DNA from: Gammaproteobacteria bacterium | GTDB lineage: Bacteria > Pseudomonadota > Gammaproteobacteria > Pseudomonadales > Azotimanducaceae | Direction of reading: 5' to 3' | DNA length: 64,000 nucleotides | Assembly: GCA_026708185.1 (NCBI GenBank) | Contig: JAPOVK010000018.1 | Coordinates: 62,001 to 126,000 of the forward strand | Shown: in pieces, positions 41,365-49,031 of the stretch | How the letters are laid out: every line of letters begins with the position of its first letter | Numbering within the stretch: the stretch's first letter is position 1 | The notes under the pieces: generated by a model | Database searches by the model: none | What the model saw: the letters and a program-made list of their open reading frames with translations, nothing else | What the model was told of the DNA's origin: nothing | Position numbers and translations under genes: made by a program

Positions 41365-42465
41365 CTAGACTCTCGCGCCGCCGATCAGTGCGCTGCCTTC
41401 CTGCCACGGCGAAATCTGGCCCTCGTAGACACCTGGGCCTTTGCGGAAGTGTGCGGCCTCGTCAAGCGTTTCCACGAACGGCATATTGAGCGGATAGAGG
41501 TCGCTGTCGCGGTGTGGCCGCGGTCCCGCCTTTGAGACATGACCGTACAGTGGGTGTCCCACAACCTCCTCGGCGATCACCGCCGCCTCGATGAGCTTGT
41601 CGAGGTCGTAGCCGGTCTCTATGCCGAGTTCATGGCAAAGATGCACGAAATCCTCCGTCGGAACGTGGCCAGCGGCACGCCCATTGCCGCAGTACGGGCA
41701 CCCGCCCATGCCACCGATCGACGTGTCGAACTCGGTGGCGCCGAGCATCAAGGCCTCGTAGAAGCTGGCGATCGTCGCACCGCGCGTATTGTGCAGATGC
41801 ATGTGGAAGACCTCGACCTCGGGCCAACGGTCGCGGATCGCCGTGATTGTCTCGCGAACCTCGTGGGGCATGTTCCAGCCCATGGCATCGAGGAACGAGA
41901 CCTTGCGCACCGGGATGCCGGCGGCATGCCACTTCCCGAACATGAGCTCGAGCAGTTCCAGGCGCTGCCCGAGCGTGAACGGACCCTCGAAGTTCGAGCC
42001 GAACGGGTTGCCGAGCGCAACGGACGCCGACTCCGCGCCCGCCTGCTTGGCACCGGCCACGCTGCCGTCGATCGCGGCGATCTGCTGCGCCTGGGTTCGG
42101 TTGTAGTTGCGCCGCGCGAACGAGTCGCACATTTCCACGTGCGCACCGAACCGCCGCCCGCGCACGTCGATCTTTGGGTAGTAGGAGTCGGCGCGGTCGA
42201 AGCCCTTCTTGTTGAACACGGCCGCCGTGTACCTGATACCCGGCTTCGGGACGAACTGCTGCGCGATCTCGTCAATGCATGCCATCGACGGCGTCCACTT
42301 CGGGTGTGCGAAGGAACCGATCGAGATGACCTTCGCCCCGGTCTCGCCAAGCGCTTCGAGTAGCCTGAGCTTCTCAGAGACGGGGATGTCCGGACTTTCG
42401 ATCTGAAGCCCCTCGCGCATGGTGTCGTCGGTGATGGTGACGCTCTGCGGCAGCATGCTGGTCAT
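41365..42465 (-). CDS. HMG-CoA lyase-like TIM-barrel protein
   Basis: This 366-residue protein has the HMGL-like pyruvate carboxyltransferase fold. ITDDTMREGLQIE matches the metal-binding RDGLQ motif with Glu in place of Asp. AHVEMCDSFARRN follows, then HMHLHNTRGATIASFYEALMLGATEFDTSIGGMGGCPY with the His pair and the active-site Cys region. HMG-CoA lyase cleaves 3-hydroxy-3-methylglutaryl-CoA at the end of leucine breakdown. This member is longer than typical (about 300 residues) and has CPYCGN where the usual loop reads CPYAPG. A related aldol lyase is possible. It heads the operon with GST and acyl-CoA carboxylase genes. Confidence 0.82.
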   Translation of the reverse strand: MTSMLPQSVTITDDTMREGLQIESPDIPVSEKLRLLEALGETGAKVISIGSFAHPKWTPSMACIDEIAQQFVPKPGIRYTAAVFNKKGFDRADSYYPKIDVRGRRFGAHVEMCDSFARRNYNRTQAQQIAAIDGSVAGAKQAGAESASVALGNPFGSNFEGPFTLGQRLELLELMFGKWHAAGIPVRKVSFLDAMGWNMPHEVRETITAIRDRWPEVEVFHMHLHNTRGATIASFYEALMLGATEFDTSIGGMGGCPYCGNGRAAGHVPTEDFVHLCHELGIETGYDLDKLIEAAVIAEEVVGHPLYGHVSKAGPRPHRDSDLYPLNMPFVETLDEAAHFRKGPGVYEGQISPWQEGSALIGGARV

Positions 42466-42542
42466 GGTGTTTCCGTGCGGGCAACTAAACTGTGCTTTTT
42501 AGCAAGTCGCTTGCCCGGCGTCCACAACGAACCGCCCGTACG

Positions 42543-42851
42543 TCAGCCGCCAAGCAGGTCGACCAGCGCGGCGCGCTGGCTCGCTGACAAGCGCCGGAAC
42601 AAGCGGATAAGCCTATTCTCCTCGTCCGACAGTTCCCCGCGGAAGGTCGTCTCGAGATACGGAAAGAGAGCGGGCTCCAAGGCGCTGGCGTCGGCGTCCG
42701 CGGGGATGCCGTTCAGGGAATACTCGAGCCGGGCAAGGATCTCCGCATTCATGCTGCGGCGGTACACCACGGCCGCTTCCGTGACACGCCGATGCAATGC
42801 CGGTGGTAGCCGAAGCACGAACCTTTGCGACCGCTCTGCCACGTCCGTCAC
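42543..42851 (-). CDS. Arc-like ribbon-helix-helix DNA-binding protein
   Basis: A longer frame begins inside the RNase P RNA gene, so I place the start at GTG 42851 (102 residues); GTG 42842 is also possible. The N-terminus RFVLRLPPALHRRVTEAAVVYRRSMNAEILARLEYSL is a clear Arc/MetJ ribbon-helix-helix domain with the RSMNAEI motif. An acidic linker and a C-terminal helical part (LSASQRAALVDLLGG) follow. It is probably a small transcription repressor; the target is unknown. It lies directly downstream of rnpB on the same strand. Confidence 0.8.
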   Translation of the reverse strand: MTDVAERSQRFVLRLPPALHRRVTEAAVVYRRSMNAEILARLEYSLNGIPADADASALEPALFPYLETTFRGELSDEENRLIRLFRRLSASQRAALVDLLGG

Positions 42852-42869
42852 ATGACAAGAAAAACAAGC

Positions 42870-43240
<371 letters not shown>

Positions 43241-43298
43241 CCTCGGAGCGTAACACCGAGCAACGGAACAGCGCCAGACCGCGACCGGCGGCGGTGGT

Positions 43299-44138
43299 TC
43301 AGTCCGGCGTCGAGAACGTCGTGGCGAGATCGTAGAGTTCCGCGCGCGGCTGCCCGGTGATCCTCGACGCAAGCCGCGCGGCTTGCGCGGGCGGCAGTTC
43401 CGCTGCCAACGCCTCGACCACCGCGGCCACCGCGGGGCGTGCAGCGTCGCGGTCGGCAAGGGCTTGCGCTGGCGCCAGAACGCAAGTGAACTCGCCACGG
43501 TCGAGGACCGTCCCATTCGCTAGGATTTCGTCGACGGTGCCGAAAGACAGCGTCTCGAATCGCTTGGTAAGTTCGCGGCAGATCAGCATGGACCGGCCAC
43601 CGGCACCGCAGTCGACCAAGTCGTCGAGCACATCGCGTAGCCGGTGCGGTGTTTCGAAGAAGACCACGGCTGCGTCCTCGGCTAGGAGGCGCTTTAGCAC
43701 GTCCCGGCGTGGCGCCCGCCTGGTCGGCAGGAAGCCCTCGAAGCTGAACCGGTTGATCGGAATGGGTGATGCCGCGAGCGCCGCCGTGATGGCACTACAC
43801 CCCGGTACCGGGGTGACCGGGAACCCACGTCGCCATGCCGCGCGGACGAGTTCGAATCCGGGGTCGGAGATTAGCGGCGTGCCTGCGTCGGAGACCAGGG
43901 CGACGTCGCTGCCACCGTCAAGTTCAGCGATCAATCGCACGGTCGCGCGATCCTCGTTGTGGCCGTGCAGGGCCACGAGGCGGCCGGGGGCCGCGCCAAT
44001 GTGCGTCAATAGTGCGCGGGTGCGTCTGGTATCCTCGCAGGCAACGATCGGCACCGCCTTGAGGATGTCCGCCGACCGCCAGGTCACGTCCGCAAGATTG
44101 CCGATCGGCGTCGCCACGATGTACAACCGTCCCGCCAT
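43299..44138 (-). CDS. rsmI: 16S rRNA 2'-O-ribose C1402 methyltransferase
   Basis: This 279-residue SAM-dependent enzyme methylates the ribose of C1402 in 16S rRNA. The start at ATG 44138 gives MAGRLYIVATPIGNLADVTWRSADIL, the classic RsmI beginning. Further hallmarks are CEDTRRTRALLTHIG, LVSDAGTPLISDPGFELV, VTPVPGCSAITAALAASPIP, FSFEGFLP and the C-terminal domain with LTKRFETLSFGTV. The start codon overlaps, on the opposite strand, the start codon of lpoA (44137-44139). The two genes are thus divergent with no gap. The next minus-strand gene downstream is rnpB. Confidence 0.96.
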   Translation of the reverse strand: MAGRLYIVATPIGNLADVTWRSADILKAVPIVACEDTRRTRALLTHIGAAPGRLVALHGHNEDRATVRLIAELDGGSDVALVSDAGTPLISDPGFELVRAAWRRGFPVTPVPGCSAITAALAASPIPINRFSFEGFLPTRRAPRRDVLKRLLAEDAAVVFFETPHRLRDVLDDLVDCGAGGRSMLICRELTKRFETLSFGTVDEILANGTVLDRGEFTCVLAPAQALADRDAARPAVAAVVEALAAELPPAQAARLASRITGQPRAELYDLATTFSTPD

Positions 44139-45996
44139 GCGCGCCTCGCCCATCGCCGATTCGCCCACCCCCGTGCCATTCGTCGCGTGGTGCGCCGCTG
44201 GCACGGCGATACTCGTGATGATCTTGACACTTGCGGCGTGCGAAAGCACCTCGCCCGAGCCGATCGTCGAAGCTCCCCCGCCCGCCGAGGATCCCGCGCG
44301 GGTCGCCCTCGAGCGCGCTGCAGCCGCCTCCACGCGAGCAGACCGAGCGAGACTTTTCCTAGCCGCGTTGAACGCTACCTATGCACAGGGGGACTTCGCG
44401 GAAGCATCGGACGCCGCTGCCTCCATCGAGCCCTTGGTTGCCGAACTTGGCGAGGCGGAACGGTTCCGCTACGGCGAGATCGCTCTCGAGCTTGAGCTGC
44501 TCGAACGGGATGACCATACCCCGGACGATGTGCGCGCCGCCGCCCTGCTGGCCCGGCTCCGACCCATCGCTCCGCAGGACATCCTCGCCGTCGCGAGGTT
44601 CCGTGCCCGGCTGCTGACACGTCGTGCCGACAATCCCCGGGCGGCGGCATTGGCCTGGCTCGAGGTCGCCGAGCACGACGCTGCGGCGGATCAGGACGTG
44701 CAGATCGCCACCGCAGCAGCGTGGCGGGAGGTTTCCCGCCTGACGATCCACGAGACGAATGACCTGGCCCGCCGCGCCCCGACCAGCGTCGGCCGCGCCT
44801 TCGCGGCACTCGCGCGGGACTTCAACGCGGCGTTGACGGATGTCCTCCAGTTCAGGGTCTGGAAGGACTGGAAGGAATCCCACCCGGGGCACCCTGCGGC
44901 ACAATTCGCGCCGCCCGGTTCGCCGCCAGCCACCGGCAGCCCGCGAGCCCTTGCCCTTCTGATTCCGCTGAGCGGTCCGCTCGGCGGCGTGGGCCAAGCC
45001 GTGCGGGACGGTTTCTTGGCGGCGCTCCTGCATGCCGAGGCGGCAACCCGGGTCGACGCTGGCGGCAGCCCCGCGACCACCGTCCGTCTCTACGACACCA
45101 GCAGCGTGGCACCTACCGATGCCTACCGGCTAGCCGTCTCGGAAGGTGCGGAACTCGTCATCGGCCCGTTGCGGAAATCCGCAGTCGCGCAGGTCGCGGC
45201 CATTCCTCCGACCGTGCCCATGCTCGCGCTGAACCATTTGGACGACGTGCCGCCTGCACTAGCCGAACGGATTCCACAGTTGGCGCTCGCACCGGAGGAT
45301 GACGCCTCGGCAATCGCCGCCGCACTCGCCGGCGACGGTGTGGAACGGATCGTGCTGTTCGACACCAGCGCGCCTTGGTCGGCCAGGGCCAAAGCCCGCC
45401 TCCTGGCCGAACGGCGCGGGGTCGAGGTGGTCGCGACCGGTCGGCTCGGCTCCGGCGACGTCACCCCGGTCGTCGGCGACGCCCTGGCCGTCACGCGCAG
45501 CACGCAACGCCACGCTGAGATCGCGAGCATGCTGGCGAACGACGACCTGCAGTTCACGCCCAGGCGGCGCGACGACGTCGACGCCGTGGTTGCCTTGGTC
45601 GGCGACCAGCAGCTGTTGTTCCTCAAGCGGGCGCTCGAGTTCCATTTCGCGGGAGCCTTGCCCATCTACGCCCCGTCAGCCGCCGTCGGCGCTGCCCTGC
45701 GACCGATCGACGGTGTGCACGTCTGCGGCATTCCCTGGCGGCTCCACCCGGACGGCTTGCGGGCCGCCGCCGCGCCGTTGCCCGCCAGCCGCGGCTCGTC
45801 CGCCCCCTGGTTTGCATTCGGCGTGGACGGTTTCCGCTTGGCCAACCAGTGGCAGCGGCTGATCTCAAGGGATGCGCCTATCCCGGGGAGTACCGGCACG
45901 TTGCTGCTCGGGCCAGACGGACGCATCGACCGCGACCTCGCCTGGGCCACCGTCCAAGGAGGCCGGCTGGTACCGAGGATTACGGGGCGGGAGTAG
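44137..45996 (+). CDS. lpoA: Penicillin-binding protein activator LpoA-like lipoprotein
   Basis: This 619-residue outer-membrane lipoprotein is expected to stimulate a class A penicillin-binding protein. A signal peptide with lipobox LAAC (ILVMILTLAACEST) is followed by a helical TPR-like N-domain. The C-terminal domain has the periplasmic-binding fold and begins RALALLIPLSGPLGGVGQAVRDGFLAALL, the family hallmark. ELVIGPLRKSAVAQVAA and GVDGFRLANQW are also typical. ATG 44137 overlaps the divergent rsmI start; internal starts closer to the hydrophobic stretch cannot be excluded. yraN follows after three bases, as in other gammaproteobacteria. Confidence 0.92.
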   Translation: MRASPIADSPTPVPFVAWCAAGTAILVMILTLAACESTSPEPIVEAPPPAEDPARVALERAAAASTRADRARLFLAALNATYAQGDFAEASDAAASIEPLVAELGEAERFRYGEIALELELLERDDHTPDDVRAAALLARLRPIAPQDILAVARFRARLLTRRADNPRAAALAWLEVAEHDAAADQDVQIATAAAWREVSRLTIHETNDLARRAPTSVGRAFAALARDFNAALTDVLQFRVWKDWKESHPGHPAAQFAPPGSPPATGSPRALALLIPLSGPLGGVGQAVRDGFLAALLHAEAATRVDAGGSPATTVRLYDTSSVAPTDAYRLAVSEGAELVIGPLRKSAVAQVAAIPPTVPMLALNHLDDVPPALAERIPQLALAPEDDASAIAAALAGDGVERIVLFDTSAPWSARAKARLLAERRGVEVVATGRLGSGDVTPVVGDALAVTRSTQRHAEIASMLANDDLQFTPRRRDDVDAVVALVGDQQLLFLKRALEFHFAGALPIYAPSAAVGAALRPIDGVHVCGIPWRLHPDGLRAAAAPLPASRGSSAPWFAFGVDGFRLANQWQRLISRDAPIPGSTGTLLLGPDGRIDRDLAWATVQGGRLVPRITGRE

Positions 45997-45999
45997 GCC

Positions 46000-46389
46000 G
46001 TGCCAAACTTCCGCCTGGCATCCCATGTCACCCGTGGTCGACGAGCCGAGCGGCGCGCCGAGCGTTATCTCAGGCGCCGGGGCTTGGCGACAGTGGTGCG
46101 GAACTACGCTCGCACAACAGGCGAGGTCGACCTCGTCATGCTCGACGGCGATGATCTCGTGTTCGTAGAGGTGCGCTACCGCGGTCCCGGCTCGTGGGCT
46201 TCGGCCCTGGAGTCGGTGGACTCGGCCAAGCAAGGCCGCATCGTGCGGACCTGCGAACTGTTCCGGCGCGACCATCCCGAACACCGGTTCCGGGCCGTGC
46301 GGTTTGACGTGGTTGCCGCAACAAAGGGAAACTTGGGGCTGGAACTCGAATGGATTCGGAACGCTTTCGATGCGACAGGATGCGCCTAA
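46000..46389 (+). CDS. yraN: YraN/UPF0102 nuclease-like protein
   Basis: This 129-residue protein starts at GTG 46000, three bases after the lpoA stop. The UPF0102 fold belongs to the endonuclease-like superfamily: GRRAERRAERYLRRRGLATVVRNYARTTGEVDLVMLDGDDLVFVEVRYR contains the Glu, Asp and ExR residues expected at the metal site. A second conserved region follows (SVDSAKQGRIVRTCELFR; RAVRFDVVA). The function in the cell is not settled. The gene's last 20 bases overlap dolP. Confidence 0.92.
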   Translation: MPNFRLASHVTRGRRAERRAERYLRRRGLATVVRNYARTTGEVDLVMLDGDDLVFVEVRYRGPGSWASALESVDSAKQGRIVRTCELFRRDHPEHRFRAVRFDVVAATKGNLGLELEWIRNAFDATGCA

Positions 46390-46933
46390 GCTTGCTGCCA
46401 AGGTCGCCGTGGTCCTTGGACTGGCGGCGGTCGCCGGCTGCGTGAGCTTCACCGGGGCCGACCCCACCAAGCGAACCCTCGGCACGGCAATCGACGACGA
46501 AGCGGTCGAACTCCTCGCCAAGCGGCACATCCGCTCGGCCGACGACCGCTTGGCCGAGAGCCATATCAACGTCGTCAGCTACCACGGCGTCGTGCTCTTG
46601 ACCGGCGAAGTCGAAACCGCGGCGCTCCGCGATGCGGCCGAGCGCGCCGTGGCCGACATCCGCAAGATCCGCGCCGTTCACAACGACATCCAGGTGGGTG
46701 GCGCAAGCAATCTCGTCGCCCGAGCGAACGACAGCTGGCTTGCCACCAAGGTTCGCTCCGGCCTCACCGCCAGCGAGGAGGTCAAGGTCACACGCATCAA
46801 GGTGGTGGCCGAGCGCGGCGTGATCTACCTGATCGGCGTCGTGCCGCGTAGCCAAGGGGACGCTGCAGCGGAAATCGCCCGCGACGTATTCGGCGTCAAC
46901 CGCGTCGTCAAGGTTTTCGATTACCTAGACTAA
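46370..46933 (+). CDS. dolP: BON-domain outer-membrane lipoprotein, DolP-like
   Basis: This 187-residue lipoprotein starts at ATG 46370 inside the yraN 3' end. A signal peptide ends in VAGC (lipidation Cys). Two BON domains follow, one with HINVVSYHGVVLLTGEVETAALRDAAERAV and one with VKVTRIKVVAERGVIYLIGVVP. DolP helps maintain outer-membrane integrity in E. coli. The gene normally between yraN and dolP (diaA) is missing here. The frame ends with three in-frame stops (TAA, TAA, TAG) in a GACTAA hexamer repeat. Confidence 0.92.
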   Translation: MRQDAPKLAAKVAVVLGLAAVAGCVSFTGADPTKRTLGTAIDDEAVELLAKRHIRSADDRLAESHINVVSYHGVVLLTGEVETAALRDAAERAVADIRKIRAVHNDIQVGGASNLVARANDSWLATKVRSGLTASEEVKVTRIKVVAERGVIYLIGVVPRSQGDAAAEIARDVFGVNRVVKVFDYLD

Positions 46934-46945
46934 GACTAAGACTAG
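46928..46945 (+). repeat. GACTAA hexamer x3 giving tandem stop codons
   Basis: GACTAA, GACTAA and GACTAG follow each other at the end of dolP, in frame, so that TAA, TAA and TAG are successive stops separated by one Asp codon. The block is flanked by CCTAG and CTAGG. Confidence 0.85.
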
Positions 46946-47001
46946 GCGAATCACTGGCGGCGAATGCAATGGAGAACGCTCCGCGTACTCCCGGCGCCCG
47001 C

Positions 47002-47382
47002 CTACTTGACGATGGTCAGCTTCGGACCGCCCGGACGTGGTCGCGGCGGTTCCGGCGGCGGAACGTCCGCCACATCCTCGGCGTCGAAGGCCATTCCCAT
47101 GCCGCTCTCGCGCGAGTAGACCGCGACCACCGCGCCAACCGGCGACCGGACGTGAACCGGCTCGCCGCCGAAGCGGCAGTCGACGTCCAACCAATGGTCG
47201 CCGATGAGCAGGTTGCGTGTCGCGCCGGCGGAGACGTTCAGTACCAGCCTGCCTTTCTCCGCGCGCTCCATAGGCGCTTGGACGCCCGCCATGCTACAGT
47301 CGACCACCAGATGGGGCGTTTGACCGTTGTCGGCGATCCAGTCCACCAGTGCACGTACCAGGTACGGCCTCACGGAGGTCAT
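47002..47382 (-). CDS. sspB: ClpXP adaptor SspB
   Basis: This 126-residue adaptor delivers ssrA-tagged and other proteins to ClpXP. The substrate-binding domain is clear: RPYLVRALVDWIADNGQTPHLVVDC, GRLVLNVSAGATRNLLIGDHWLDVDCRFGG and VHVRSPVGAVVAVYSRESGMGMAF. A flexible proline-rich linker leads to the ClpX-binding tail GGPKLTIVK at the C-terminus. ATG 47382 overlaps the sspA stop (ATGA). The sspA-sspB order is conserved. Confidence 0.97.
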   Translation of the reverse strand: MTSVRPYLVRALVDWIADNGQTPHLVVDCSMAGVQAPMERAEKGRLVLNVSAGATRNLLIGDHWLDVDCRFGGEPVHVRSPVGAVVAVYSRESGMGMAFDAEDVADVPPPEPPRPRPGGPKLTIVK

Positions 47383-48014
47383 TCGCGCATTTCGAGCTCA
47401 AGCTCCGTCAAGCTGTCGCGGAAGGATTGCCGCGTGAACATCTTCTGCATGTACCGCGTGATCCCGCGTGTTTGCCGTTCGGGCAGTTCGATCCCCACGT
47501 GGTTCAGACGCCACAGGATCGGCGCCACGCAACAGTCCACCAAGCTGAACTCGTCGTTGAAGAAGAACGGCTTCTCCGTGAACACCGGCGCGGCCGCCAC
47601 GACGCTCTCGCGCAGCGTCTGGTGGGCACGCGCCAGAACCCGCTGGCCACCCTTTCCGCGCATCAGCAGTGTGAGGTTCGCACTCCAGTCCTTGTCGATG
47701 CGATACATCAACAGGCGGCTCTGGGCCCGCGCAACGGGATAGACCGGCAGTAAGGGCGGATGCGGGAAGCGTTCGTCCAGGTACTCGATGATTACGGCGC
47801 TTTGGTAGAGCACCAGTTCCCGGTCCACCAGGGTCGGGACGGTATTGTACGGGTTGACCTCACCGAGCTGGCGCGGCAGGCGACTGGGGTTGACGTCCTG
47901 GATGTCCACCGTGACGCCTTTCTCCGCTAAGACCATGCGTACCGCATGGCTGTGGTGGTCGCGCGGATCCGAGTACAGGGTCATCGACGTCCGCCGAACG
48001 GGATTCAAGTCCAA
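47379..48014 (-). CDS. sspA: Stringent starvation protein A
   Basis: This 211-residue GST-fold protein binds RNA polymerase and acts as a transcription regulator in stress. The first codon shown is TTG (48014), giving NPVRRTSMTLYSDP; an ATG at 47984 would start at MTLYSDPRDHHSHAVRMVLAEKGV. Homologues often have a short arginine-containing leader before this Met, so both are possible. VNPYNTVPTLVDRELVLYQSAVIIEYLDERFPHPPLLP and the C-terminal helices are typical. It follows petC in the minus-strand order petA-petB-petC-sspA-sspB. Confidence 0.95.
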   Translation of the reverse strand: MDLNPVRRTSMTLYSDPRDHHSHAVRMVLAEKGVTVDIQDVNPSRLPRQLGEVNPYNTVPTLVDRELVLYQSAVIIEYLDERFPHPPLLPVYPVARAQSRLLMYRIDKDWSANLTLLMRGKGGQRVLARAHQTLRESVVAAAPVFTEKPFFFNDEFSLVDCCVAPILWRLNHVGIELPERQTRGITRYMQKMFTRQSFRDSLTELELEMRE

Positions 48015-48083
48015 CTCGGTACCCCCGACCGGAACAAGCGCCTACGCGAGCGGCGCGGGTCCGGCCCTCGGTCGCTCATGCGG

Positions 48084-49031
48084 TCAATGCACATCCTTCC
48101 AATACTCGCGGTTGAGCATCGTCGCGAAGACGAATAGCAGGGCCAGGAAACCCAAAACCCAGTAGCCGAGCCGGTGGCGCTCCGCGCGACCGGGGTCGCC
48201 GACGTAGTGCAGGAAATTGGCGATGTCGTACGCGGCCTGATCGAACTCCTCCTCGGTCATCAACCCCGTGCCCGGTTCGACCTCGATGAAGTTGCAGTTC
48301 TTCTCGCGGTCGACCGTGCCTGTGCTGAGCGCGACGACGGCGTCCTCGCCGTCGAGTATGTCGACCGGCTTGTACCCACGGCAATCCTCGATCGGCGTTC
48401 CTTGCAGATCCATCAACACGTGCGGCATGCCGATGTTCGGGTAGACGCGATTGTTGACACCGAACGGCCGCTGCTCGTCGACATAGAAGGTCTTCAGCAT
48501 GTTGTACACCCACGCCGTGCCCCGCACGCGGTCGACCATAGTCAGATCCGGGGGCGCCGCACCGAACCAGTTCTTCGCGCTCTCCGGGGCCATGGCCGTC
48601 TCCATCAGGCCGCCGATCTGCTGCTCGGTGAACACGAGATTCGTGAGCGCGACCTTGTGCGGAATGGCGAGGTCGTCCGCCGTGCGTTCATAGCGCTGGA
48701 ACTTGAGCGAATGGCAACCGATGCAGTAGTTCATGAACAAGGCCATGCCACGCTGCAAGGACGGCTTGTCCGCCAGGTTCGGCGTCATCGGTTCGAGTTC
48801 GAACGTCGATTCCGCCGCGACCGCCGGGAGGCCTAAGGCCAGACACCCGACCAGGGCCAATCGCAACGCCCAAGCCCTTGCGTGGAACAAGCGCCAAAGG
48901 GAGCGTCGCGACCGGCGGCGGTTGCTCCATGGACGGTGGGTGTAGTCTTGGGCCGGAGTCGGCATGCCGCCAGCGGCACACGCCGGTACCGAGCGTACAC
49001 GAGGTACCTTATGCGGCTTTGGGGCGTTCAT
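48084..49031 (-). CDS. petC: Cytochrome c1 of the bc1 complex
   Basis: This 315-residue subunit carries electrons from the Rieske protein to cytochrome c. I chose ATG 49031 because it overlaps the petB stop (ATGA). The first 35-50 residues are unusual and arginine/proline-rich. They precede the signal peptide (LRLALVGCLALGLPAVAAES). Mature features are SLQRGMALFMNYCIGCHSLKF with the heme motif CIGCH, a Met-rich NIGMPHVLMDLQG and a C-terminal membrane anchor LGYWVLGFLALLFVFATMLNREYWKDVH. The N-terminal extension coincides with a dispersed repeat; ATG 48965 is an alternative start. Confidence 0.95.
   Translation of the reverse strand: MNAPKPHKVPRVRSVPACAAGGMPTPAQDYTHRPWSNRRRSRRSLWRLFHARAWALRLALVGCLALGLPAVAAESTFELEPMTPNLADKPSLQRGMALFMNYCIGCHSLKFQRYERTADDLAIPHKVALTNLVFTEQQIGGLMETAMAPESAKNWFGAAPPDLTMVDRVRGTAWVYNMLKTFYVDEQRPFGVNNRVYPNIGMPHVLMDLQGTPIEDCRGYKPVDILDGEDAVVALSTGTVDREKNCNFIEVEPGTGLMTEEEFDQAAYDIANFLHYVGDPGRAERHRLGYWVLGFLALLFVFATMLNREYWKDVH
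48982..49029. repeat. Dispersed repeat, family A, copy over the 5' end of petC
   Basis: On the minus strand this reads GAACGCCCCAAAGCCGC and then GGTACCTCGTGTACGCTCGG. It matches about 38 of 48 positions of the intergenic copy at 33953-34000. It directly follows the first base of the petC ATG, so the repeat encodes the first 16 residues of the predicted protein. Confidence 0.55.

Noticed and set aside
43357-44136. Long upstream extension of the lpoA frame
   Set aside because: It runs antisense through rsmI with Ser/Arg-rich sequence. The lipoprotein signal and the conserved start lie at 44137.
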